64,000 bases of DNA from Albifimbria verrucaria (GCA_020081605.1 JAHREC010000011.1:3162001-3226000), one strand, 5' to 3'; counted from the first letter of the stretch, positions 1 to 11,283 are shown. Numbers and translations are program-made. The notes: generated by a model from the sequence alone, not told the origin.

Positions 1-2045
1 GTCTAGTCCATCGCCTCCTGAATGGCTGTGCATGTGTCCCTGAAAAGCGCGTCTCAACTACAAGTAGCTACCCTATGTGCGTGGAAAGTGAGATATATTG
101 GTTTGTTCTACGATTAACCGAGTTAATAAACTACTCGCTTTAATACAGCCTAGAATGTTTCTCTCTTACCTCCTACCTCCTATATGTTATCATGCTTATA
201 TTCTATTAATAGTCAATGCCTGTGAAGATGGAACAACCAAGGCACTGCTGTGTCTGGCTGGTTGCTTCAAAAACTTGCATCTAATTTATGCCCGAAAGTC
301 AAAGGGCTTAGTGCATTTGCCCTTAACAGTGTAGCTGTACAAACGAGTAGTGGCTCCTGCAATGATCCTGCTTCCCGCTGCTCTTCTGGCTATACAAGTA
401 TATCCACTCATGTAGATCCGTTAATGAACGCTTGTAGGATCGCATAGATTTGGCCAGAGCCACCACCAGCGCTAGTTGAGTCTCGACCAGCCCATCCTAA
501 CCATCAACCGTACATGACCTACCTAGGATGGGCGAAGGAGCGCTGTTTCAGCAGCGTTAGCCTTTAAGCTCAGCAACAAGCTTCAAACTTTAGAATACGT
601 GCGCACCATCTGACCCTGGAGTTGGCCCGACAAGCAGAAGAAAGGAAAATGGCCTCTGGAAAGCAGCAGCCCTGACCCCATGAAACCCCGCAGCCGCCGA
701 GCAGGGATTTTGTTTTCTTCAGATTCGCGTCGTTGATGCGATAAGCCGCCCGTCAAAGGACGGTGAAGTGGGTGTCCTACTTCGGCGGCATTGATCTGGT
801 CATCGATCATCGACATCCAACCGAGCAGACATTTCGTCACTGTGCGGGACTCCAATCCTACCGGCACAACTGATTGCGTCTGCCAAAAGACATACGAATA
901 AGGGTGCCGAAAGCTACCAGGTTACTGCAAATGTGGCTGCCTTCCGCCGTCGGAAGGCTGATGAAGCAGCTGGGTCGGCAATCGCCATCCGAAGACTTCA
1001 TGCGTGACCGGACGAGCTCATAAGAAGCCATTCACTTGTACCGGGGAAAATTGACGTCGGGAACATTCGCGGACTGTGCTGCCTGTCATCATGTAGCTTG
1101 CTCCTCACAAGCCGCCAGATAGGCAAGCCAAGGAGTGCTAACGACCGTTACATGTCCTGCATGGGGCCAAATCGTGCTCGGTAAATGGCCAAGCCAGCTT
1201 GGCACGTGCGCGGACTCGCTGCGCATTGCCTGACATGGGATAGCCACCCCCATCCTAGCACCCCAGTGCCTCGTCTGGAAGCTGGGACCTACCGCCCCAG
1301 TCCCTGTCTATCATCGGATCATTCACGTCTTGGAAATGATTCATCTCTCCCAGAATGGCTGGCGTGGTGGAGTCTTCGTGGCAGGGCTTCGTGTCCGAGC
1401 TTGCATAGCAATATCATGCCAAGAAAGTATTTGCCGAACACCTCTTGACGCGAGGCTCGGCAGCACAGCTCTGCTCTGTTCATCCCATTACGATTTTTAC
1501 CGACAGCAACGCACCTGCTAGGCTAAACTCCCCTTTTCTAACTCAACAAACTCTGCTCTCAGCACCTTGTTTGCAACTGCGCGCATTCATAAGAGAAACC
1601 CACTTGTCAATTCTGTTTCCAAGCTCCCGGAACCCCATCCTGAATGCTACGGAGTCGCTCCGGGCACCCCCTGCTGAAGCATGGCAACTTGAGACCGTGT
1701 GTATGAAACTTCGGACTCCCAATCGATCATCGAGTCTGCCCAACTAACCCCTGTCTAGTTGGGACCATCTCGATAAGCATGACTGGCACTATGGAGCATT
1801 AACTGGACCAAAGCTTATATATATTGCGAACATCACGGCCTTCTATCCGCCATTGCTCGGCTGGTTGACATCAACTCCCTGATTATCATTTCCTAGTCAG
1901 TTTTCGTTGTCTTCTTTCGTTTCTTAAAAGGCTGGCCCTTTCTCTCTTACCAATCACCTTATTTTCTAATTTCGTACTCATCATTCTTTGAAATATTTCC
2001 TTTCCTGGTGTTTCCTTGTCCAGTACGACATCCATCATCCTCACA
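1..2045. other. Intergenic region, no supported gene
   Basis: Short open frames on both strands, none longer than about 100 codons and none with a recognisable motif. The right end is the likely promoter of the carbonic anhydrase gene: a TATA-like stretch followed by about 200 bases of pyrimidine-rich leader, which is common in fungal 5' regions. The left end could hold the end of a neighbouring gene, but nothing is recognisable. Confidence 0.6.
1816..1824 (+). promoter_or_regulatory. TATA-like box of the carbonic anhydrase gene
   Basis: TATATATAT lies about 220 bases upstream of the chosen ATG and ahead of a CT-rich leader. It is placed as expected for a core promoter. The transcription start is not visible from sequence. 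Confidence 0.4.
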
Positions 2046-3216
2046 ATGGCTTTCAAGAGCTCACTCGGCCTCCTCGCTGCCTATGCTTCAGGAGCGTTGG
2101 CTTCCTGCGCATATGGCACCTCGCTGATGCCCAGAGCTGAGGAGGGTACCGTCAAGGTCAATGCTTTCGGTTATACAGGAGCAATTGTAAGTGCCTCCTC
2201 CGGGCTGAACTGAGTCCTTTGTGTGGGACAAATGTTCGATGGTTGACTAATATGTTCCTGAAGGGTCCCGCTAGCTGGCATCTGCTGGATCCGGCCGCCA
2301 ACTCTCTGTGTACTGTTGGCGTTCACCAGACCCCTCTTAATATGATCGATAACGTTTTCTCCGTCATTCCTGCTGCCGAATTGGCTATCAATATCCCCGA
2401 CTTTGCCGATGGCGCCGAGTTCGAGAATCTTGGTACGACGGTCGAGGTCGTTGCCAAGGGAGGTAATATGACCTTTGACGGCACCAACTTCAGCCTGGCT
2501 CAATTCCACTTCCATCTGCCGAGCGAGCACTTGGACAATGGTTTGAGTATGGCAATGGAGATGCATATGGTATGGGAAGGCCCTCAAGGGCAACTTGCAG
2601 TCATTGGTACCTTCATCGACATTGCAGATGGCGCCGACGCTGCTCCTGTTGCACCTCCTGCCGCACCACCCTCGAATGGCACTGCACCTGTCGCCGAGGC
2701 CGCTGTTGAAGAGGATCCCGCCGTGTCCCACTCACCGATGGGCAGAATCCGAATGGCTCGCCGAAAGCTTGCCAAGGAGCAGGCTAAGGAGGGTAAGGAG
2801 ACCGCCGCCCCCTGAAAAGCCTACTACAGAGGCGCCAGCTGCACTGAGCCAACCATCCACGCTCCTTGAAACCATCTTCAACTCGGTTGGAGAAATCGCA
2901 GCCGCTGGAACTGTGACAAAGACTGCACCTCTGGTCATGTCCGAGGTTGTCAATCTGATTGCGTCCGGTTCGTTCCAAACGTACGTATTACTCTAACTTC
3001 CAAACTACTCCGCTTGTTGCTGACGTCCAAAAAGTTATTCTGGCTCCTGACCACTCCTCCTTGCAGCGAGGGCGTCCGGTGGCTCGTATCTGACCAGAAG
3101 CTTGCCATTAACTTGTCTACGTTTAAGAAGGCCCGGTCTGTCATCGGGTTCAACTCTCGTTTCCCCAGAATTTCTTGGGAGGCGGCCAGCCCTCAGTTGC
3201 ATCGCTTGCTGCTTAG
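2046..3216 (+). CDS. Secreted alpha-type carbonic anhydrase, frame broken three times
   Basis: Zinc enzyme that interconverts CO2 and bicarbonate, probably secreted or wall-bound. A signal peptide (MAFKSSLGLLAAYASGALA) opens the protein. Introns are 2187-2263 and 2981-3034. Alpha-CA motifs follow in order: GPASWHLLDP, zinc ligands in QFHFHLPSEH and the third His in EMHMV, then TTPPCSEGV and VIGFNSRFP. The frame breaks at a C run (2808-2812, one C extra), near 3044-3048 (one base missing) and at 3163-3166 (one C missing). With these corrected the protein has about 346 residues and ends at TAG 3214-3216. An acidic, Ala/Pro/Lys-rich segment of roughly 70 residues interrupts the fold after the third His strand, around 2620-2840. 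Sequencing error is likelier than a pseudogene because all motifs survive. Confidence 0.88.
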
Positions 3217-3662
3217 GTGGATTAAATTTTATTTCACAAGGCACGGAATGTATAGGAGTTTTGAGACGCAAGCTCAGCGCATGGTAGAGGCAGCAATTTG
3301 GAATGTGATTGGCGATGATTGGATATTTGACTGTATACCCAGAAAAGCTTTGTAGTTAATGACACCAGAATGAATATTGGATATGGATGCAAAAACAAAG
3401 GTTACACTAAATTTCAAAGACAACCTGATTTGAGTTCGTTGACACTCAAATGCTTGCATGTTGGACAGACATCCGCGCCAGTTCTCTTCGTTGTTGGTTG
3501 TGGAATGGCCACTTAAGCGGAACTCCGCCATCATCTTTTATGGGACTGCGGAGAAACCTGAGAGTCACCACGTATAAGTATGAACTGGAAGAACCTCCGA
3601 AATTCGAATTCAGCACCTTAAATTGATATCTTCTATCTTTTAAAGTTCGAGACGTAGCTAGG
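3217..3662. other. Intergenic, carbonic anhydrase 3' end and SDR promoter
   Basis: 446 bases with no supported gene. It must hold the terminator of the gene on its left and the promoter of the gene on its right. I see no clear TATA box or other named element. Confidence 0.5.
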
Positions 3663-4721
3663 ATGGCGCTCCGTAGTATGCTCACTCAGTTTTACCCTCC
3701 CGCACCAACCTTCACCGAAGCCGATGTGCCAAATCAGAATGGAAGAACTTTCCTGGTAACCGGAGGAAGTTATGGCATAGGTTTTGAGCTTTGCAATATG
3801 CTCTACGGCAGGGTGCAACAGTATACATGACATCTCGCTCCAAGGTGAATGTGTAAGTCTCTAATGTACAAGGCAGATCACTAATTCATCTTGCTATAGG
3901 CACGCGCAGATACGGCTATCAAATCCATCTGCGCTGCAAATGCTGATTCTGGAACCTCAGGGAGGCTTAAGCATTTACAAATGGATCTGAACGATCTAAA
4001 TTCAGTAAGGGCTGCTGCTCTGGAGTTCATGTCTCTTGAGTCTAAACTAGACGTTCTTGTGCACAATGCGGGGTCTACGCAGTTTAGTGTTGAGCCACAG
4101 GCAAAAACACTACAAGGAATCGAGGCCATGGTGGGAATGAACTGTGTAGCACCACTGCTACTAACAACTCTTCTCCTCCCATTGCTCCGGGTTGCACTTC
4201 AGAATTCGCGTCGGGGCACTGTTCGTGTTATTTGGACCGCCAGTATCGCTGCTGAGTTCAGCACCCCAACCAACGGCATAGACTTCTCCAAGTTGGATAC
4301 TGATGTTTCAGATACCACAATGAACTACGGCGTATCTAAGTTGGGTAATTGGGTCTTGGCAAGGGAATGTGCACGTCGCTTTGGGAAAGAAGGCATAGCG
4401 AGCGTGGCACATAACCCTGGAAATGTTGACGCGGGATCCTATGATGCTCTGCCTCCAGTCACTCGCTTTCTAATGAAGCGGCTGGTGTTGAGCAAGACGA
4501 AGCTAGGAGCATATACCGAGTTGTATGCAAGCCTAGCACCAGAAGTTGGAGAAGAGAAGTGGAACGGAGCATATATTCTCCCATTCGGAAGACTAAGGGA
4601 TGACGAAAAGTGCCATAGGGATGATATCTTACATGCGATGAATCCTCTTGAGGACGGGGGTCTAGGCTATGGACAAAAGTTCTGGGAGTGGTGTGAGCAG
4701 AAGGTGCAGGAGTACTTGTAA
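3663..4721 (+). CDS. Short-chain dehydrogenase/reductase
   Basis: NAD(P)-dependent oxidoreductase of the classical SDR fold, closest in pattern to retinol-dehydrogenase/WW-oxidoreductase-like fungal SDRs. The substrate cannot be told. Visible: nucleotide-binding TGGSYGIG near residue 40, LDVLVHNAG, the Ser region IWTASIAAEF, and catalytic YGVSK with the following N. One intron, 3845-3899, joins SRSK to ARADT. One base seems missing near 3805-3810, where LYG should run on to GATVYMTSRS. Corrected length is about 334 residues, normal for the family. The neighbours do not suggest a pathway, so a housekeeping or detoxifying role is only a guess. Confidence 0.88.
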
Positions 4722-5684
4722 AAGGATACAGATAGCGGAACCAGAACAACATAGTGCAACTCACAATCTGATATATCTGAAAGAAGCTTATTTATGGTTT
4801 CTTTTCATTTTGGCAGAGAATACTATCGTATTACACTTACACCGGCGCTGCTCCTGTTATTCTTCTTGTTGCAAATTCCATCGAAACAAGCCGGACCTCG
4901 TATGGTGCAGGGGTTTGTAGTTTTTTTAAATTTATTCTTAGAATACAGAGAGGGGAGCAACGTGACTATTGACAGTTCAAGTACCATTCACTGTAGTGAT
5001 GGGTTGGATTTGGATGTTGCACCAGCATTAAGCTAGAAGCTGTTACTCCATGTAAAAGTCTTAAAGGAACTACGGCGACCGATTGTGTTAACACAAGACA
5101 ACATCGTCAACATCCATAATCATCTTGTGAAACCTCCTAGAACTGCGAGTGCAAAGGTAATGAGGGCAATGAGCAAAGTTTCAACCGCAAAAGAAGGTCT
5201 TTAAAACACGTCCAACCATACCCACGACTTTTTCTTTTAGAAAAAATCAATGTATTCATACGAAGGCTATGGGTTTTCTCTATATTTGCCCAATTGATCA
5301 TATCTTTCGAAACATCAGAAGAACTAAAGAGGGAAACAAATTGAAGCAATCATGACAGAATATAGATATCAATGAAGGGATGGAGAGAACGGCCTCTGTA
5401 ATAGTAGTGCCTTCCGAGCGGGTACCTACCTACCTAGGTAGTAAGTACCTAGGTACTAAGGTAAGGCAGCTTAAATGGGTCCCATCAATAGGCGGTTTTT
5501 TTTCTCTCGCGCTCTACGTCAGCCTTTCTACTACCTACATACCCTACACACATGGTTGGTGCTCAAATCAGCAAACTCATGCCATTCTCACTCAACTTTC
5601 GATTGCGAGAATAATAGATGTTGACCATATTTTGCCCCGGATGGTGAGAGAACAACATTGCCCACTCTCATACCCATTCTCGCG
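4722..5684. other. Intergenic region with TACCTAGGTA palindromes
   Basis: 963 bases without a supported gene, AT-rich in the left half. The right half has two adjoining palindromes built on CCTAGG (5430-5456) and a poly-T tract near 5494-5502. It probably contains the promoter of the Zn2Cys6 gene. Confidence 0.5.
5430..5456. repeat. Paired CCTAGG palindromes
   Basis: CTACCTAGGTAG at 5430-5441 and GTACCTAGGTAC at 5445-5456 are two perfect 12-bp palindromes three bases apart, flanked by more TACCTACC/GTAAGG text. Related TAGGTA/TACCTA-rich stretches occur near 34366-34402 and 41846-41948, always between genes. Confidence 0.7.
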
Positions 5685-7763
5685 ATGAAGAAATCCATCG
5701 CCTGCGGTGCATGTCGCACATCAAAACGCAGAGTGCGTAACTCCTTACCACGTCACACCTGGTTCAGATTCACCACTAAAATCGCAACCGCAGTGTATCC
5801 ATACGGGAGAACCACCTTGCAACCGCTGCAAGGAGCGTGGCGACGAGTGTGTCTTCCCTCCAAAGGAACCTCCTTCATCTTTCGCCGTACCCGCCTGGAG
5901 CGCCAAAACAGGCCAGCTCCACGCGAGCCGCCATCTGTCAACATTGCGGTACCGATCCGTGAGTCTGTTGAAGCGGTTGGCGGACCAAATCTTTGGGATG
6001 CCAACCCCTTTGAGTATATGACAGATGAAGTCAAGAATAGCTACCTACGCTGCTCGTACAAGTGGTCTTTTCATCATATCCCAAGCTTAATGGGCAAGAT
6101 CCGCCGAGAGTCTCTTGACCCTTCGCTTGTTTGGGCTATGCTTGCTATCAGCGTCCGGTCTGACCCCTCGCCCTTCAACCCGTGAGAGAAGATTGCTAAG
6201 ATGTAACCTCAGATTCTCACAAAATGCCCCCGTGGGCTTCAGAAGCCAGATAGAGGCAAGCAATGCATTCGCTGCTCACACGCGAGCTATTATTCTGCCC
6301 TCCATAGACCAACCCAGTCTTCATCGGATTCAAGTGCTTCTCATGCTTACGGGACATTCCTGGGGTGCAGGCGAGGGTCGAAGAGCTTGGGTGTACTTGG
6401 GAATGGCTGTCCGAATGGCGCAGATTATGGGATTAATGGACGAACCACCCCAGCCGACGTCGCGCGAAGAATTCACTGCTGTGGAGGAACGGCGTCGTAC
6501 GGCGTGGACCTGTTTCCTCATGGACAGTCTACTTAGTGGTGGCAAAGGCCGCGACCGATCCCTCGCAGCTGGGGCTATGCACATACAGCTCCCCTGCGAT
6601 CCCGAGAGCTTCAACTTCGGCGAGCCTGTAGCTTGCGAGAAATTGGACGGTTCCGCAGCTCACCAAAGTCCTTTGAACCCACCTGGATCTTTGGGTATCA
6701 TAGCCTTTAGTATGCGCGTCGCTGACATCTGGGGAGAGGTGGCTCGCTGGGCATGTTCGTCTCACTCAAAAGACCATCCGCCGTGGCAGTCTCAGTCCGA
6801 GTTCCAGCAGCTTTTGAGCCGGCTTGAAGCCTGGAGAAATTCACTACCACCTCGCCTTCGTTATGAAATCTTTCTGCTTCATGGCCACACTGTGTCAAAT
6901 CAAGGCCAAGCGTACTGCTACATGCACTGCATCTACTTCATGTCCGTCATGTTCCTCTACCGCTCATATCTACCAGAGGTGGAGATGCAGAAAGCTGAAG
7001 ATGATGATCCCGAGTGGGCACGATGGTCGAAATGGTCCAGCAAAGAGTTGGCAAAGGTCGCCGACCAGGTTTGTGAGCTCTTGCAAGAGATGCGCGGCTT
7101 TGGGCTATTCTTTCTTCGTGGTCTTGTCCCTTGGATTGGCTTCACCATTTACACAGCTGTCGGCACGCTGCTTTATTTTTATCACTTCCTGATCCCACTG
7201 ATAGCACTGCTCAAGTAGAGAAATGGCGAGAGCGTATCATCGATGGCTGCGTATTCCTAAAGGACATGAGGCAGGCATGGCCCATGGCTGATAACTGGGT
7301 ATGTTCGTGCTTGGTCGGAATCCTCTTATTCTCATCGCTAACTTGGTGGGCTAGCGTGAAACAATCAAGACGATGCAAATATTTTACAGCAACATCAAAG
7401 CACAAGGGGACCAAAGCGTCACCCCAAACGAACGGCGCGAGATGCGTAACGCCATAATCGACTATGGCGCATTGCAACCCTCACCTGTGGTGGCTCCTGA
7501 AGTGGAAGAGGAAGCTCAAAATGTAGGCATGCACTGATCAACTTGGTGACTCGAACTGTGGCTGACCTCATAAGCAAAATAATGACTCAAACGACGTCGC
7601 CGACGAAGACTTGGATTTCGACTCTCACAACTTTGACATGATACCACCTGCTGACTCGGATCTTTTTGACACGCACTTTGAGATAGGCGACTCATTACAT
7701 GCATCGTTTGCCTACACCACGCAGGAATTTTGGGAAAGTTTCCCAGGAGCTATGGAGATTTAG
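5685..7763 (+). CDS. Zn2Cys6 fungal transcription factor
   Basis: Nuclear binuclear-cluster regulator with an N-terminal DNA-binding domain and a fungal-specific middle homology domain. The cluster CGACRTSKRRC..C..C..C (spacing 2-6-7-2-6) is split by an intron at 5733-5793 and is complete only after splicing. Further introns are 6182-6242, 7299-7354 and 7523-7574. The middle domain is recognisable by HSWGAGEGRRAWVYLGMAVR and EERRRTAWTCFLMD. The C-terminus is acidic (DVADEDLDFDS, a possible activation region) and ends in GAMEI. One base is missing in 5870-5930 and another near 7184-7188. Corrected length is about 616 residues. Its targets are unknown; it lies near an SDR and the metal-uptake pair but nothing links them directly. 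Confidence 0.85.
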
Positions 7764-8135
7764 CATATTTACGGCGACGCTGGCTCGATTTCATCTTGAA
7801 ACCTTGGCCAATAAATCGAGATCTGATACCCACCAATTGGCTCAACCTTGACATCATCCGACCAGTCCTTAGGACTAGGGCTCCCTCAACTGCCGTAACA
7901 TGTGGCTGTTAGAGCGATCTCCCTCGGAAAATGTTAAGAGAAACTGAATGATGCACGTCTGGAACGGTCACAAGCCTCAAATACAACCAGAACAAATGAC
8001 GTACAGCTTATTGGCTTTTTTATATGATGGGCTGATGAACATAATTCAGATGAAATGTATTTCCTCTAACCAAAGGGTATCTTTACTAAAAATCACAAAA
8101 GACCAATATCACCCGTCTAGGTATCATGTCGCTGA
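7764..8135. other. Intergenic between convergent genes
   Basis: 372 bases between the 3' end of the Zn2Cys6 gene and the 3' end of the metalloreductase gene on the other strand. No gene or distinct element seen. It must contain both terminators. Confidence 0.5.
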
Positions 8136-10113
8136 TTACCATTCCAGACGATCATCACAAATAAGATCCACATCAAATCTCTCCTCGCCATTCCAGACCT
8201 TTGACCCAGAGTTGCAGGCAGCCACAATTGAGCGTAAATCACTAATCATGCCACCCGGCCCGCTAGCAATGACGCTGGTACGACCGCGAATAGTGGTGCT
8301 GACGAATTCGTTAATCAACTTGGTCAAGTCTGGGTGTCTCTCCTCATCGACAGCGCCTGCCCCAGTCTTCTTGACAGGGACCTCTTCGCCGCAATCGCAG
8401 TTGTCCTCATCTTGAGAGGATGAGGAGCCCACCTCGTCCGCGGCGATCTTGCTGACAGCCTTCTCCTTTTCTTGTCCTAGAAGTGACGAATTGCTGCTAC
8501 CAGTGCCAATGTCCCTGGTTGCGTATAGCCGGATCTTGAGGTTGAGGGCCTTCTTGAATTTGTGAAGGATATCCATTTCTTCCTGAATCCACTCGACATT
8601 GCCGGCGTGGCGGACGGCCCAGATGAGCTCAATTTTGCGGTCCGGGATGATTACCTGTTTGGCAATCTGCAGCAGCACTGGGAGCACATAAGTAATGCCT
8701 GTGCCTCCCGCAACACAAACAATGTTGGTTTCAGCCGTAAGCTTAGACATGATATTCTCGCCGTATGCACCGGTTGCAATGACGGGAGTGATAAGCGTAG
8801 AACCGGGAGATTGGGGTGGTTTGGCAGCCAGGTTGGCGAGCTTCTTAGTCTCGCCCTTCTTGGCTCGGAGGATATAAGAGTGCTTGACACGGCCAGCTTC
8901 GACGAAGGGGGCGTTGAGGGGTGAAGGGATGCGATTGCCAGATGCTGAGTTTGCTGAAGGTCAAGTAGTAGTGCTGGCCGATGATCCAAGCGTCCTGCTC
9001 AAGCTCGAAGTCGAGGCGAACAACGTCGCCGCTTTCGGCATCGGGGAAAGGGTGACAGTCGCCTCGGCAGCCTTGAAGCCCATGCCACCGGTGGGTAGGT
9101 ACTGGTAGTGAAGCAAAGCGGCGCGAATGAAGCGGGCGGCGCGGTCGATAAACCAGAAAATGAGGGAGGGAATCATGAAGCATTGCAGAGCCTCCCAATG
9201 GGCCCAGCAGGCGCCGATAAAGATCATGGCGAGGACATAATGGGTCTTGCGGAAGAATTCATAACCAGTGAGCCGGATACCCCAAGGTGTGCTGAGCACG
9301 AAGAGCAGGAGAAGCAGGATCAGAGCGACGACACCCCAAATCATGTATTCCTGGGTGATCCAATCGACGCCAACATCGGGCTGAGGCTGGTAGAGCCTGA
9401 GTTCGATGACGCACCAGCCAATGGTGTGGAGGATGCTCTGGGCGAGGATGATGTAGCCCAGCCAGCGATGCAGGAAGTTGAAACTTTGGTAGGGAACGCC
9501 GGTGATGAGAGACAGTATGGATTCGCGGCTGCTCAGCAAGACGGAGAGGGGCGTCATGGCGTAGGCCAAAACACCGATGCGGTCAGACCAGGGTCCCAAG
9601 CTGGTGCGGGTGTTGTAGACACCAGGCATCTTCTTGACGGGAGTGATCCATGTGTTGTAGGTGATGCCGACAAAGCTAAAGACGAAGAGGTAGGCGGCCA
9701 GGGCGGAGAGAATGAGGACTTGGAAACGGGTGGTGCGACCGAACAGCAGGCGCGAGGCATCGGGGAGCAGGTAGCGCCTGGTAGCAGCGCCGATGGCGCG
9801 GCGAAGCTTGACGAGACCGCCGGAGGAGGAGGTTGCGTTTTTCTCGGTGTTGATGCCGAGGAGGAGATGGGGAGGCCTATGCGACGAAGGACAAACCAGG
9901 CAAGCAGGACGCCGAGGATGGTGAGCCAGATGATGCCGCTGTAGACCATGCCGCGGTCGTGGGCGCTGTAGACGACATCGAGGTACTCGCAGGAGCCCTT
10001 GTCGTTGGTGCAGGGGATGGCGCGCTCGGCATAGCCCCAGTGAAGCTCAACAGACTGAGCTTCGCTGAAGTTTTGGATGTGGCGAGCGCCGAGGATATGG
10101 GGAGGGAAGCCAT
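8136..10113 (-). CDS. Ferric/cupric reductase, FRE-type flavocytochrome
   Basis: Plasma-membrane metalloreductase that passes electrons from NADPH through FAD and two hemes to extracellular Fe(III) or Cu(II). The bis-heme pattern is explicit: two His pairs with exactly 13 residues between, H-RWLGYIILAQSIL-H and H-YVLAMIFIGACWA-H. SHPFT marks FAD binding; GGTGITYVLP and ASGPGGM mark NADPH binding. An acidic Ser/Cys-containing insert (EDNCDCGEEV) sits in the NADPH domain. No intron needed. Four breaks: one base missing at 10099-10102, at 9869-9872 and near 9038-9046, and one base extra near 8910. Corrected length is about 659 residues from ATG 10113. It is divergent from the Ctr gene, which suggests cupric reductase activity for copper uptake; iron reduction is equally compatible with the family. 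Confidence 0.9.
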
Positions 10114-10185
10114 GGCGAAAGCACGAGCGGTTGTTGACTGCGTGCCGGCCGCTTACGAGCAAGGCGACAGTTTTTGTTGACGATA

Positions 10186-10205
10186 CGATGCGATGCGATG
10201 CGATG
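10186..10205. repeat. CGATG microsatellite, four units
   Basis: Four perfect 5-bp units in the reductase 5' region. Confidence 0.85.
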
Positions 10206-10241
10206 GGTTGCTGAGGAAAGGCGTGAGGAGGAGGAAAGTAG

Positions 10242-10264
10242 TGATGATGATGATGATGATGATG
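10242..10264. repeat. GAT trinucleotide tract
   Basis: About seven TGA/GAT units. A minus-strand open frame reads it as a His run, but that lies upstream of the likely reductase start. Confidence 0.85.
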
Positions 10265-10397
10265 CGGAGGAGGGCTGGTCTTATCATGCAAGCCAGAATT
10301 GCGACGGAGGTAGGAGTTCCAGACCGGGACGGTGCTCGATTGAGACGAAAGCAGTCGCCGTGTAAGTCCAAGTCGACAATTCTTGTATCCGCGACAA

Positions 10398-10405
10398 CTT
10401 GCTCA
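10398..10405 (+). promoter_or_regulatory. Candidate copper-response element CTTGCTCA
   Basis: Matches seven of eight bases of the yeast Mac1 site TTTGCTCA and contains the TGCTCA core reported for related fungal copper regulators. It is about 285 bases from the reductase start. Confidence 0.45.
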
Positions 10406-10636
10406 TTAACTGGAGCGCGCCAAGTGGCGGCACCTGCCTTGGGTGTGGTGGGCGTGGGTGGGTATGGAGGCTCCAGGTGCTGGAAACACGGGCGGGAAAC
10501 AAAAGAGGACCCTTATGGGCCCCGGGCTGTGGGGATGTGGCCGCGAGCCTTGCCGCATGCAGCTTCGAGGCTCCGCAGGGCATGGCTGGTGCGACGTCCC
10601 AATTCGCCAGCATCCTGGCGTCCGCGATCTCGTCCC

Positions 10637-10644
10637 TGAGCAAG
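10637..10644 (-). promoter_or_regulatory. Candidate copper-response element, tandem copy 1
   Basis: TGAGCAAG on the plus strand, i.e. CTTGCTCA on the minus strand. It starts exactly 10 bp before the next copy, about one helical turn. Confidence 0.5.
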
Positions 10645-10646
10645 AA

Positions 10647-10654
10647 TGAGCAAG
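10647..10654 (-). promoter_or_regulatory. Candidate copper-response element, tandem copy 2
   Basis: Second TGAGCAAG, same orientation as copy 1. The two would face the same side of the helix, as expected for paired binding. Confidence 0.5.
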
Positions 10655-10878
10655 TTTTACCAGGGGCCCTTCTGTTCAACAGCCTTTGCTTTTTTCCCTT
10701 ACAATATTGGCCTTGGTGGCGAGTCTTGGCTCGTCAATGGGACCGCCCGGTCTGATCCCGAGAGCTAGTTTTCTTCTTGTTTCGCTCCATCAACTACCTA
10801 GTCTACAGCTGTACCGCTTCCGTCCAAGACGGACCTGGGCTCGTTTAAGTTATTTATTCGCATTGGCTTATCTCATAA

Positions 10879-10886
10879 CCTGCTCA
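10879..10886 (+). promoter_or_regulatory. Candidate copper-response element CCTGCTCA
   Basis: Keeps the TGCTCA core but has C in place of the second base of the 8-mer seen in the other copies. It is the copy nearest the Ctr gene, about 400 bases from its ATG. Confidence 0.35.
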
Positions 10887-11283
10887 AGCAACGCTCCTCG
10901 TTCAAATACCAAGCCTTAGCTACCACGCTCCTCTTTTGATCCCCTTCCTGGACCATTGGCGCCGCTCAGCACGGACTGGACTGCATCAGACACGCTCCCG
11001 TCCCTATCCCTCAGCTCGGAAACGCTCTCAATTGCGCGCAAAGCGGAGCACCGACTGGACCACCTTGCTGGCTACCCTGACCTCCACTCACCTGCAACGC
11101 CGTCTTACCATCTCACCTTAATAACCTGGCGCGTCTCACAACCCACCGAACTGCCTTCGTTTATCGCCTCGATTGCTGCGTTTAAACCACCTCGTCCTGC
11201 TCCAAGTCGCTGCAAGGCACCTCGCAACTCAACTCACCCCAACCCAACTGCAGCAGAGCAGAACACAGCGCAGCACAGCAATC

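Larger units (their letters stand above)
10114..11283. promoter_or_regulatory. Bidirectional promoter of metalloreductase and Ctr genes
   Basis: 1,170 bases between two divergent starts. It holds four TGCTCA cores (three inside CTTGCTCA), a CGATG tract (10186-10205) and a GAT tract (10242-10264), both in the reductase leader, and pyrimidine-rich text before the Ctr start. Open frames here have no recognisable motif. Shared copper control is inferred from the motifs and from the two gene products. Confidence 0.6.

Noticed and set aside
2787..2832. A 37-nt intron (GTAAGG..CTACAG) to explain the first break in the carbonic anhydrase
   Set aside because: Too short for a fungal intron, and removing one C from the run of five at 2808-2812 restores a smooth reading. 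The two later breaks are also at or near C runs.
9108..9944. 278-codon plus-strand frame
   Set aside because: It lies antisense to the reductase membrane and heme segments, has no motif, and is Gly/Glu/Asp-rich as expected from the reverse of GC-rich coding sequence.
10284..10755. Overlapping 70-148 codon frames in the reductase-Ctr gap
   Set aside because: No motif, no agreement between frames, and they overlap the likely promoter elements.
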